Part shown: piece by piece, positions 12,082 through 22,279 of the stretch
Layout: the number at the start of each line of letters is the position of its first letter
Position numbering within the stretch: the stretch's first letter is position 1
Assembly (NCBI GenBank): GCA_008638375.1
Contig: CM018038.1
Location: forward strand, 10,890,740-10,954,739
Length of the DNA: 64,000 nucleotides
Source of the DNA: Nyssa sinensis
Taxonomy: Eukaryota > Streptophyta > Magnoliopsida > Cornales > Nyssaceae
Direction of reading: 5' to 3'
Position numbers and translations under genes: made by a program
Notes under the pieces: generated by a model
What the model saw: only the letters and a program-made list of their open reading frames with translations
The model's database searches: none
Told to the model about the DNA's origin: nothing

Positions 12082-14035
12082 TTGATTTCAGGTTTGATTT
12101 TTAACCCCTTTTACGTTCCTTCTGGTTCGGGCAGTTCTTCTAGGACCATTTCTCAATTTCAACTTGTGAACCTTCCTTCTACTGATAATGTTGAAAATAG
12201 ATTGATAGAGACCTCCTTCAGTCCGGAGGTTAGGATAGTTGACGTATTTGAGGAATCCCCAAATAGGGCCGGTGAGACCTCTGGTTGACCTGGCCGTAGA
12301 GAGGAAGGTGAGAGTGCAATTACTGAGAGTATGTTAGAAAAGTTGTGGGAGAAATTCAATCTTCCTTCGAACGTTACTTTTAGGGTCCCAGACGCTCTGG
12401 ATCGCCCACGCGATGTTAGAGCGGGAGAAATTTGTGTCTATTTGGCTTGGTTTGAAATGAGACTGACACTCCCTCTTCCCGACCTTGTAAAACAATTCTT
12501 CTGTTGGTTCAACCTTTGCCTCGCAGACCTTAATCTCAATAGTTGGAGACATCTGTTAAGCTTCATAGTGTTAGGGCATATGAATGATGTTGACGTGTCT
12601 CTTGACCTGATCCGTAATAATATGGATCTAAAATACATGAGGTCGGAAGGCCTCTATTATATGTCTTTTGATAGTGGGTTCAGACCCCTTTCTTCCGTGC
12701 CCTCCTCCAACAAGACCTGGAAGAAGTGGTATTTCTTTATAAAAGGAGGATGGGAATATGAGGACTTCCAAGACCAACTCTCAACATTTTCTCGAACCAC
12801 TAGGCCAAAGGGTGAGACCCAATTTTTCCTGTGGCTGCTTCAATTTTGTTTTGTGCATCAATTGCCGAGCTGATTAACTTTGTATCTTTCGTGCAGATAG
12901 GAGTGTGTGGAAGAGGCCGAGCTTTTCTTCTGTGCTTCAGAAGCAATACAAAAAGCTCTTACAGCCTAGCAATCGAGACCATTCCACCATCGTTAATCCT
13001 GATAAGTTGATGATTGCTAAGGGCCGTGTAGAGGAGTTGACAAAAGGTCTGATGGCTAAGTGGGAGACCGAGCCATTTTCATCTACGGTAGTGGAGGAGG
13101 CTCCTTCCTTAGTAGACCCTCCCCTCCAGACAAAAAAGAGGAGGTTAATCTCGAACTCTCCTGAACCTACTGAGGGGGAGAGGGAGGAACCTGCCCCTAT
13201 TTCCATGGTCCCCCCAGCCCCATCCAAATAAGCGAGCAAGAGGGCGTTAGCTTCAGTAGCCCCTGGTGCTGTTGATCAAGTGGCCAAGAAGGTTCTGAGG
13301 GACTTTTGGGCCAAAGGCTCCCTCAAACTTAAGCCACAGAAACTAGAGAAGCTTCTAGCTGATCTGACTTTTCTTCAGGTTAAAGTAAGTTCTTCGGGTC
13401 TCTATTTCTTTTCCCTTTTTCCAAGTGTTTTTAGCTGGGTACTAAACTGTTTGCTCTGTATATTTCAGACCTTGCACACCCTATCTGCTCTGACGGAGGT
13501 CTCTCCCCTTTCAGAGGAGGTTAACAAGCTTCAGGCTGAGTTGGACGAGGTTAGGCTTCAACTCGGTACTGCTAAGTTTGAGGCTCAGGAAGCTGCGGAG
13601 AGGCTGAAGGAGTCCCAAAATTCTCTGGCCGTCATGGAGTCAGAGAGGAATCTTTATGTTCAGTAGGCAGAGAGACTTCAGGGGGAGATGGACGGCACGC
13701 GGTACCTCTATCACCAAAATCTTGAGGACGCAGTGGAGCAAGCCAAGCTAGAGAACAAGACGGAAATGAAGATGGAACTGGAAGGAATGGCCAACAACCT
13801 GATCATGTTGGGCTTCAACAACTTCCGATCTAGGTTCCTTGCCAAATTTCCTGATTTTGACATAACCTCGATCGTGCCTCCAGAGGTTATCCCTCCCGAG
13901 GCTACCGTTCCGAGCGAGGTGGTCGACGTTCCTCTTGCCGATCCCACTGAAGTTTCCGTTCTGAACGGGATGGTTGATGTTGCTCCTGCCAATCCTTCCC
14001 CAGCTGTTGAGCGTGTTTCTACTGATCAGGCTTAG
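12082..14035 (+). pseudogene. Decayed antisense gene with gypsy-type 'Transposase_28'-like domain
   Basis: The reading frame has three exons, 12082-12811, 12897-13384 and 13469-14035. The introns (85 and 84 bases) begin GT and end AG, and splicing keeps frame. It would be about 595 codons with three in-frame stops (12286 TGA, 13229 TAA, 13664 TAG), so it is not functional as read. No ATG opens exon 1, so the true start lay upstream. The first part (12331-12811) has the pattern LPLPDLVKQF...WRHLLSF...LYYMSF...SNKTWKKWYFFI, which I recognise as the plant 'putative gypsy type transposon' family. A Lys/Arg-rich middle and an alpha-helical coiled-coil part (13500-13760) follow. Antisense extra frames are known in some Tat elements; their function is not known to me. 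Confidence 0.8.
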
Positions 14036-14842
14036 AATATGTATATTTTGCTTAATTTTTGAACCTCTAATGTAACAGACTATTATTGTTGAATGAAACA
14101 GGCTTTCTTTTCAAATGTCTTCATCATTTTCTTTTGTGTGGATTCCTGGTTGACCCATGTAGCATTGTGTTGTATTGCCGTGTAGTATGTTGGTCCTTTT
14201 AATTTATGGTTGATGTGAGAAATTGTTGCAAGTGAGGCTGTTCTGGAGCTCTTCAGACTAGCTCTTTTATGGTCGGTAGTTGTCTTCCAAGCTGAATTTG
14301 CAATAAAATAGTGATTGTAGACTAATTCTGATTGCCTCACCCTCTTTGGACAAGATAGGGAGGTAATTTCAATCAGACGAGTAGGGATTTGATATTGATC
14401 TTGAATCATATATATTGGAAGTAAATTCTGAAGAATTCTAAAGTAGTTCGTTCTGAACCCAAGAGTTGTAGTAGTAATTTGGTGTCTTATGTCTATCACC
14501 CTGATGATTGAGACTTCCGCCTCTAAGACACTCAGACCAAGACTGAGATACATCCGAACTGATGGTATTCTGTCATACACGTGGTCTATCAGGGGTCAAC
14601 GGAATGACCAAGACTGAAAGGTCTGTATGTTGGACCGAGGGCCTTTGTATTAAGGTGGATCAGATTTTGTTTGTTTGACTAGTACTGTATGCTTGGGGAA
14701 GCCTTGCATCCCGTCTTTTCGATATCCGAAAGGAAGGTTTTATACGTCATTCATTTATACAGCTGTCTTTTGGGTTTTTGAGGTCAACCCCTCCTTTAAC
14801 CGTTGCGACGGTCCAAATAGGTGGCTTTTGGGCTTCAAGAGT

Positions 14843-14852
14843 CTATATATAT
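14843..14852 (+). promoter_or_regulatory. TATA-like box of a second antisense unit
   Basis: CTATATATAT lies upstream of the small reading frame at 14965 on the plus strand. The promoter role is inferred only from position. Confidence 0.3.
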
Positions 14853-14964
14853 GAAAGAGGAGCATACGGTTGCGCCCAATCTCTTTACTTTTTTTTTGCT
14901 TTTAGACTATTCCCCCGTCCGAGAGAATTTGGATGTCTTTTAGAAGCTTGCCGTTTGCCCGGAG

Positions 14965-15306
14965 ATGATTGACGATTTTCAGTTCAAGTTAGGAATGATT
15001 AAACTGTGGCCGAGAGTTATCCTTCCCTTTGATTCAGTCTCCAAGGAAAGATTAGAGGAGGCGAAAATCTTCTTGTCCATCTTAGCATCTGGTTGAGACT
15101 TCTCCGATTGGAGGTAGACCCTCCTTGATTCAACCGAGGCTTGGAGCATTGGTGATGAAGACGAAGGTGGGATGCGTCCTTCCCTTTGTGTCTTGACAGA
15201 GACCCTTGCTCAAGCCGGTTGGGGTGTCATGTCGAATTTGAGGAAAACGAAGGTGAAGAATGAAGGTCTCCTGAGACCTAAAGCCCTCATCATCCGTTGG
15301 TATTGA
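14965..15306 (+). pseudogene. Small unrecognised antisense reading frame with two stops
   Basis: A frame of 113 codons starts at ATG 14965 (MIDDFQFKLGMIKLWPRVIL) and ends with TGA at 15304-15306, broken by internal TGA and TAG codons near 15096 and 15114. Codon use and the run of sense codons elsewhere look protein-like. I recognise no domain. It lies between the antisense gene and a polyadenylation-like AATAAA at 15593, so it may be a second antisense gene or a distal exon of the first. Confidence 0.35.
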
Positions 15307-15592
15307 AATAAGTGATAGTGATGATGAAATGGCATGGGTGTTTCTTGATGCAGATTGGGGTTCAGGGTTCCTTCCTTTCAAATGGAAGCTGGTGACGGCG
15401 GTAATGGAGGTTTGGAACTTGGGCCCCTGTCCTCTTCACTAGAGAGATTCGAGGAAGAAAGCCATGATGACGCAAAACGTAGTGATATCTTTGTTGTAGC
15501 TTCTGTAAAACGTAGTGATGTCTTTGTTGTAGCTTCTGTGTACTTGTTTTATTTCCAGTCTTCTTGTACTAATGTAAATTTTATGAATCATC

Positions 15593-15598
15593 AATAAA
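15593..15598 (+). terminator. Polyadenylation-like signal of the antisense unit
   Basis: AATAAA on the plus strand follows a T-rich stretch and lies downstream of both antisense reading frames. It is plausible as their 3' end signal but unproven. Confidence 0.35.
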
Positions 15599-15938
15599 AT
15601 TGAATTCCTTTTCCTCAAATCTGATGTACTTTGTGTTTCGATACGCTCTTTAGGAGTTAGAACACCCTTCCGAACACTCCTAATTAATAACTTTGTTGTA
15701 TGTTCTAAGAGTAGATCAAAGAAACTTGCATAAATCTTGCGCCTTGAACTAAAGTACTTTAAACATGCTCGGTACTGTAGTATTCGTTGCTCGTTAGTAC
15801 ATAAGCCAAGTAATCTAAGCATCGGCTCTGAGGATCTGCCAATCTAGGCAACTTGTGCAAGTAATAATTGGGCATTAGTTGAAGATGTCCGAAACTTCTA
15901 TCTTTGGATAGACTGGATCATTGAATTTGTATCTTGAA

Positions 15939-16272
15939 AATGGACCAGGCTCTGAAGGCCTGTGCGTTAAGAATGGACTAGGCTCTGAAGGCCTGTGTAT
16001 TAGAGATGGACCAGGTTTTGAAGGACTGTGCATTAGTGATGGACCAGGCTCTGAAGACCTGTGCATTATAGATGGATCAGGCTCTGAAGGCCTGTGCATT
16101 ATAGATGAACCAGGCACTAAAGGCCTATGCATTTGAAGATGGACCAGGCTCTAAAGGCCTGTGCATTGGAGATGGACCAGGCTCTGAAGGCTTGTGCATT
16201 TAAAGATGGACCAGGCACTAAAGGCCTGTGCCTTAGAGATGGACCAAGCACTAAAGGCCTATGCATTAGAGA
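15939..16272. repeat. 33-bp minisatellite inside the Tat element, about 10 units
   Basis: Units of 33 bases around GATGGACCAGGCTCTGAAGG are repeated about ten times with point changes. Because 33 is a multiple of three, the array stays largely open in both directions. It reads as 11-residue repeats DGPGSEGLCII on plus and HRPSEPGPSLM on minus. It sits between the gag-protease remnant and the antisense gene. Confidence 0.9.
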
Positions 16273-16513
16273 GGTTGTCTTGCAGAAACCTGATTATTTT
16301 CTCTTGCTCGGCGTGTGTCAGGTATGGACCAATGTACAAATAGTGCCCCTCTGATTCTGAACTGACCAACACTTTGATGGGCTCGCCAATGGGTTTGGCC
16401 CTGCTGTCCCGTCCCCTTGGGCTTAGGGGTTCTTTGATTCTGGATGGGCAACTTTCCTCCTCGGGAGTGTGGGAGAGAATTGGATTTGCACAGTCCCGAG
16501 CGTACTATAATTG

Positions 16514-18350
16514 CTATTTGGTAGTCTTTTCCTTGAGTGCAATGGCATGGCATTCTCGAGAAGTCGGCTGACACCCTCTGATAGAATAAACATTCTGATT
16601 GTGAATATACTTCAAACATTGATAGAGGGTCGAGGTAACCGCCATTATCTGGTGCAGCCATGGTTTCCCAATTATGACATTGTAGGGAGATTTCATATTC
16701 AACACCATGTATTTTGAGATGGTGGTTTTCTGCCCTTCACCTTCCCTTACAGTAGTAGGCAGGTCGATCCTTCCCAATGAGGTACTGAGATTACCGTCAA
16801 ACGCTGCCATTACGGCAGTGGTAGGCTTGATGCTGTTGTGGTCCATCCTCATCTATTTGAGTGGCTCATAGAATAGTATATTTACAGAGCTATCGGTGTC
16901 AACTAGAACTCTTCTGATTTCGAAGTTGGCAATCTTGAGAGTGATGACGAGGGCATCACTATGAAGGCAATGTACCCCTGCCAGATCCTGTTTTGTGAAC
17001 TGGATCTCCGATTCTGGCTTGAGCCTTTTTTTCAATGTTGGTGATCTGCAATACATTTGGTGCAGCCCTGGCCTCCCGAGCATACCTCTTTCTTGCTCTG
17101 TAAGACATTCCTATAATAGGGGAGTCTGCATGGAGGACGTAAATGACATGGTTGTTTTGCCTTTGAGGCTCATTTCGTGCTTTCCTCTGCTCTTGTCTTT
17201 GCTTAGGCCTCTGCTCTGTCCGCTACTGAGGCTTGTCTTCGTGGGGATTCTGCCTCCCGTCTTGCTTAATGAACTCCCGGAGACGTCCTTTCTTTATGAG
17301 TTGCTCAATCTCATATTTAAGGGACCTGCATGAGTTAGTCGTATGTCCATGATCTTTGTGAAAATTGTAATATTTACCTGGGTCTCAAAGGCTAGGATCT
17401 CCTTTAATCGGTTCTGGCCATCTTAGGTTTTCCCGATCTCGGATCTGCCGAAGTACCTGATTCAGTGTGGTGTTCAAATGGATAAAATTAGTAAACTCCC
17501 TTGGTCCGGAATTGTAAACAACCTTGGGTGCCGTTCTCTTTTCTGGACTCCTGGCTCTTTTCTTGCTAGGGTTTCTTCTATGGTCGTCCTTTTTATGATC
17601 CTCCTTCTTCGGATTGTCCATCTGGTTTTGTTCCTTGCCTTTTTGGGACGTGCGGTTAGCTTTTTCCAAATTGATGTACTTCCTAGCCCGGTCCATTAAT
17701 GCCGCTATATCGACAGGGGGGCTGTTTGTCAAGGAATCTCTAAAGCCACCGTGAGCAAGACCAGAAGTTAAGGCAGCTACAAGGAAACTTGGGCTGCAGT
17801 CAGTAATCTCTGTGAGTTCGGCATTAAAGCGCGCAATGTAAGCTCTGAGGGATTCTTCCTTAGTCTGCTTGACATATAGCAAGAACTCCGGTCCCCTTCT
17901 GAGCCTTTTGCTGGTCATGAACCTGTCCAGGAATTGCCTACCAAGCTCATAGAAACCGGTAATTAAGTTCGGTGGGAGGTGGTGGAACCATTTTAGAGCA
18001 GTTCCTTTCAAGCTGGTAATGAAAGTTCGGCACATAAAAGCATCAGAGGCCCCGTGGAGGGCCATCGTATACTGGTAATGCGATAGATGATCTCCTGGGT
18101 CTCCAGTTCCATCATATAGGGTGAATTTTGGCACCATGAACTTCCTCGGTCTTTCTTCTGACATGATGGCAGGAGTGAATGGGATGGCAAGTCTTCCGAG
18201 CAGCCTGGCCAACTCATCCTGCTCTGGAAGGTTCTGGGCACCTCTCAAAGCTACTGTTAGGTCCATAGATTCGGCAATTTCTTCAATCCTCCATGGGTCT
18301 CTGAGCCGGACCTCTTGTGAACCTTGCCTTATAGCCTCGGCTTCAAGGTA
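16514..18350 (-). pseudogene. Gag-protease remnant of the Tat element
   Basis: The sense frame runs from about 18350 down to 16514. The part 18266-17388 is an uninterrupted retrotransposon gag domain (FTLYDGTGDPGDHLSHYQ...ALKWFHHLP...FLDRFM). A TGA at 17385 precedes the zinc-finger-like KYYNFHKDHGHTTNSC, in which the first Cys has become Tyr. A frame change follows. An aspartic protease is visible at 17083-16514 with VLVDTDSSVNILF, where the catalytic D-T/S-G triad has become DTD, and YNVIIGKPWLH. A TAG separates its halves at 16853. These breaks make it non-coding as read. The family is confidently Ty3/gypsy, Tat-like. Confidence 0.87.
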
Positions 18351-18941
18351 GTCGGGCTAAGCATGTCCGTCGGACGGAGGAAGGTTTCGAGCTGGCGGGA
18401 TTGGTGCTGCTTGGGGATGAGGCTCCTGTGGTGCCGGATGTGCTCCCAAAGCCTTTGGAGTTGGGGCTTTAGTAGTGCTTCGGTAATGGACATCAGGGAT
18501 GAAGGCTGATGTTTCCCAGCTTGGGGCTACTGATGGCTGTGGATCTCTGCCGACGTAAGCAACACCCTAGGGGTGCTCAGGCTGGTTATTCGAAGCCTGT
18601 TCATGGGGCTCTTCATTCTTAATGATAATATGGGGTTGTGCTCTTTCAACAACGTTGACCGGCAGATTAGGAGGACTCATCCCTTGATTTTGTGTGAGCA
18701 TTGCCAGAGTTCTAGATATGGAAAGTAGCTGTTCCTGTACCAGTTCGTTGTGTCATTTGATTGATTCAATCTCTTGTCGCATGGGATCAATTGTCGGCCC
18801 TCTTGTTCGTGGAACAGGCGGCCGACGTTGAGAGCTTTGTGGGTTTTGAGCGTTCTGTCTCGGTCAGAGATTTGGGGCCATAGTTCTCCGGTGAGAAGGA
18901 GAATAAATTTTGCGAATAGAGCACTTGGAGATTAGTCGTTT

Positions 18942-18957
18942 CCCACAAACGGTGCCA
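18942..18957 (-). promoter_or_regulatory. Primer-binding site of the Tat element
   Basis: TGGCACCGTTTGTGGG on the minus strand lies three bases inside the 5' LTR. The initial TGG pairs with the CCA end of a tRNA. The rest resembles the TGGCGCCGT type seen in Tat and Athila elements; I do not assign the tRNA firmly. It fixes the orientation of the element. Confidence 0.7.
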
Positions 18958-18960
18958 AAC

Positions 18961-19507
18961 TGATGCTGCACTTTTCGGCTTGCAAGAAATCTGGGCTCCG
19001 CAACTTGTAGAACACTCAAAATGGGGGATCAGAGGGCCACCGGATTGGCTCCGGCGGTAGCCGCTCCGATGCTTAAGTAAGTAAACTGAATTGAAAAGAC
19101 TGTATTGAAAGCCAAAGAATGAGCATGAAAATAAAGAGTACCTGTAGGGTTTAATTTATAGACTACGGCCTTCCTAAGTTGATTAGGATTCGGAGCCATG
19201 AAAATAGGGATTTGATCATTGGAGATTGCAGTTACCTTGTGGAACATTGTATCAAAAATAGAGATAACCATGTATGGTAGTTTCCTTGTAAAAGACTGTT
19301 TCCTTATTCTTTGCTCGGCGGTCATTAAGGAAACAACGAGATCGAAACCATACGGAATACTGAGTGAATATTGCCCAGAGCATAAGGTCTGGAAGATATG
19401 TGTATTAGAATGCCCCGGAGGCTGCGCCTGCTTTGTATGACGTAGTTTATCGGTTCTAAAAGCACACGTGTCTCAAGGTGATTGGTGCGTCTGTTTGTGG
19501 TATATCA
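18961..19507 (-). repeat. 5' LTR of the Tat element (547 bp)
   Basis: This is the partner of 11194-11741, with CTATAAATTAAACCC as a likely TATA region on the minus strand. A diverged solo copy of the same LTR family is at 34523-35146. Confidence 0.92.
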
Positions 19508-19946
19508 TATATGAAAATTTGAATTAAAAAAAAAAAATCATTCCAAAAGTGTAAAATTTCGTCAACGAATGAAAATGTAAAATTTACATTTTTGCAATGA
19601 AAAGCTTTATCCTAGCTAAAAGTGTGAAATTTTAGACTTTTTCTAAAACTGATAAAATTTAAAATTTTATAAAAACATTTGAGAAAATTCATTGTACATA
19701 TGTTGGATGCTTAAAGTTGACTTTCAAGGTTGTTAACATTTGTCAAAAAAATAATAATTTTTAAAATACAAGTGATTAAAAAACTCACTAGTTATAAAAG
19801 TGTAAAATTTTACACAATCACAAAAGTGTAAAATTTGATCATTTGACTCAATAAAGAATGTAACGAAAAGAGAAGACCAACAAAATAAATATTTGTTCAC
19901 TTCACATATGTTTGAAAAAGAAAAAAAGAAAAGAAAAGAAAAGAAA
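19508..19946. repeat. Dispersed TGTAAAATTT-rich repeat, interrupted by the Tat element
   Basis: This sequence is the continuation of 11050-11193 across the Tat insertion. An inverted, uninterrupted relative lies at about 55310-55760. It has many copies of AAAGTGTAAAATTT. No gene is present. Another partial copy is at about 20540-20700. Confidence 0.65.
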
Positions 19947-20296
19947 TGTTGAAAATTGGAGGCCCAACTCTAAATTAGCTCGATCCTTAAAACTCAGGTG
20001 TTAAGGAGAGGGAAAGAGAACCCTTATATATAGACCAAAGGAGCTAGAAACGGACGATGTGAGACAATCCAACACGCCCTTTGGACCACATTGCCCACGG
20101 AGGGAAGGCAGGTGAGTGGCCCCGTGCAGCTAGCCTAAAGTTAGAGCTCTGGGCTGACTCTGATACCATGTTGAAAATTGAAGGCCTAACTCTAAATTAA
20201 CTCGATCCTTAAAACCCAGGTGTTAAGGAGAGGGAGAGAGGGCCTTTATATATAGACTAAAGGAGTTAGAGACGGGCGATGTAGGACAATCCAACA
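19947..20296 (-). mobile_element. TRIM, 350 bp (miniature LTR retrotransposon)
   Basis: Two 128-bp LTRs (19947-20074 and 20169-20296) read TGTTGGATTGTC...TTTTCAACA on the minus strand. Directly inside the 5' LTR is TGGTATCAGAGTC, an initiator-Met tRNA primer site. The internal region is only 94 bases and non-coding. The LTRs carry a CTATATATAA-type TATA. Instead of a simple 5-base duplication, both flanks carry a 30-38-base similar stretch (TGTTTGAAAAAGAA...). Confidence 0.9.
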
Positions 20297-20715
20297 TGTT
20301 TGAAAAAGAAGAAAAGAAAAGAAAGAGAACACCCACACGAGGCAATTTTCACATAAGGAAAAAAAAAAAGAAAATAGAAGAAAGAGACTATGAACAAAAT
20401 GGTCAACAAATATTATAGCAAGCAGAAATGAGATATTTAACATGTTGCTTCCTTTTTGAAGGGTGCCCTTGGTAAAGGAAAAAAAGGGAAGAAAAAAAAA
20501 TATCAGTATTTGGTGCATAATCTTAAATTATGTATTTTACACTAAATTACCATTGACTTTCAAGATAGTGGAGATTTGTTATTAAAAAAAAAAAAAAACA
20601 GTATTTGGTTGTAAAAAGTGTAAATTTTACATTATCGCAAAAGTGTAAAATTTAGACATTTGATAAAAATTCAAAAACTAGTAAGTCAAAATTGTTTAGA
20701 AATGCTATTTCCAAT

Positions 20716-20779
<64 letters not shown>

Positions 20780-22279
20780 TTCTAACTCTTAATTTAGCTT
20801 AAACAAGTTCAAGTTGTGGTTTTAGACAAAAATTATAAAAAGTTTGTAACTTTGCAAATACTATCTTCTAGTTTACAAACACAACCACATACATTCACTT
20901 ACATGGATACAAAACCATCTAAAAGAAGTAAACCATGTCTATATATCTAACATTCCTTAGACCTATCTCTGTTTTCTTCTTCGACATTGCACAGACTCAA
21001 TAGACTCACCTTATCCCTTACCTGCATCACATGCTCTGTTTGGGAAGCAGGTGCATTTCCTTTGACGTTGCATCATGCCTCTAAAGGAACCAAGATGGTG
21101 CAACATGCTTCATCCTCACTATATATATATATATATATATATATAGATATATGTACACGCACACACAAGCCATTAATTGTCATAAAGAGTCCCGGAAATA
21201 CAATATCAAATCTAATATTTAATTTAACATAATCAATCTTTTTCATTGTCGAGAATGACGCACAATCGCAACCAAATATTCAAGGAAACCAAACCAATGG
21301 CCTAGATGTTGTATGAGATGAAAAGCCAATAGATTCGAAGCAGACACAGATAAGCCAATAGAATCCAAGAATCCTTCATAGTAGGCAACTCCAGTGCCGG
21401 AGCAATATTGACAGTCACGGTGGCATGTGATGGCAGTAGAGTTGGTAGTCGGTGGTGGGGCTATGGGTTTGCACAAGATGTAACGAGAGGGGAAGGGGAG
21501 TGATAGCAGGATTAAGATTGGTGCGGCAATGAAAAATAAAATACAAGGATATTGTTGCCATTTTGAAAAAAAATTAAAGTGCCAGCTAAGAAAAATGATT
21601 CTCATCTAAAAAAAAGAACAACCCAACTGTCTTTTAACTTAAAATAAAACTAAGTTGAAACTTATAATAATTAAATATCTTTTTAAGGGACTTGAGTCCT
21701 AAACCAAGACAGAAATACAATTACACATAATAGTTACAAATGTTATAATTTTATTTTAAATAAAAATATAGAAACAAGTTTGGTTTTTTTATTATTTATG
21801 TTTTAAACAAAAACAATTAAATAAATATTCCAAACACAACATAAGATTTTGGCTCTTGAACATCGTCATAAATAAAAACATTATAATGTTGGTAATAATC
21901 TTTTTTTTTTTTTTTCCAATTACTAGTATTCATCCAACTGCAACTTAGTGAAAGTTGCCTGAACTGAAAAGGGTTCAAACCCAATACCTCTGAATTGAAT
22001 CATGCAGATTGTCTACTAAAACTTGTTGGTAGGTACATGCTTGAGAGACAGTTTTGAGTTATGAACTATTATTAATAAGCCGTTTGGGGCTGTTGAATTT
22101 AATTAAGGATGATGTGATTCTGAAATAATTGATTAATGGAGAATTAATTTAGTATTCGATAAAACTTGTTTACAAGTAATTATTAATTATGAAATGTCCA
22201 ATTAAACCTCCATTCTATTAGATATGGTTTTCTTCTCTGCTTGACTATCTAACAAGATTCAGATAAATCCAGTAGTGCT
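20297..22279. other. Intergenic DNA downstream of laccase B, no gene seen
   Basis: This is AT-rich DNA with a (TC)n(AC)n microsatellite at 20719-20778, a TA run near 21120-21145 and a partial copy of the TGTAAAATTT repeat at about 20540-20700. No open frame resembles a known protein. Confidence 0.5.

Larger units (their letters stand above)
11194..19507 (-). mobile_element. Non-autonomous Tat-type Ty3/gypsy LTR retrotransposon
   Basis: The element is 8.3 kb and is bounded by two LTRs with TG...CA ends and a 5-base target duplication TATAT (11189-11193 and 19508-19512). It reads on the minus strand: 5' LTR 18961-19507, a primer-binding-like site, gag-protease (about 18350-16514), a 33-bp minisatellite, an antisense gene region on the plus strand (11955-15600), a 15-base G tract (minus strand) near the polypurine position, then the 3' LTR. 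I see no reverse transcriptase, RNase H or integrase. The gag type, protease and antisense frame match what is known of the Tat lineage. The LTRs differ at about thirty positions, so the insertion is not recent. Confidence 0.9.

Noticed and set aside
14083..14580. 165-codon open frame on the minus strand
   Set aside because: It lies in the 3' flank of the antisense gene inside the Tat element, with no recognised domain, no context and no sign of selection visible.
15439..15822. 127-codon minus-strand frame
   Set aside because: It contains a short tandem duplicate from the non-coding part of the element and matches nothing recognisable.
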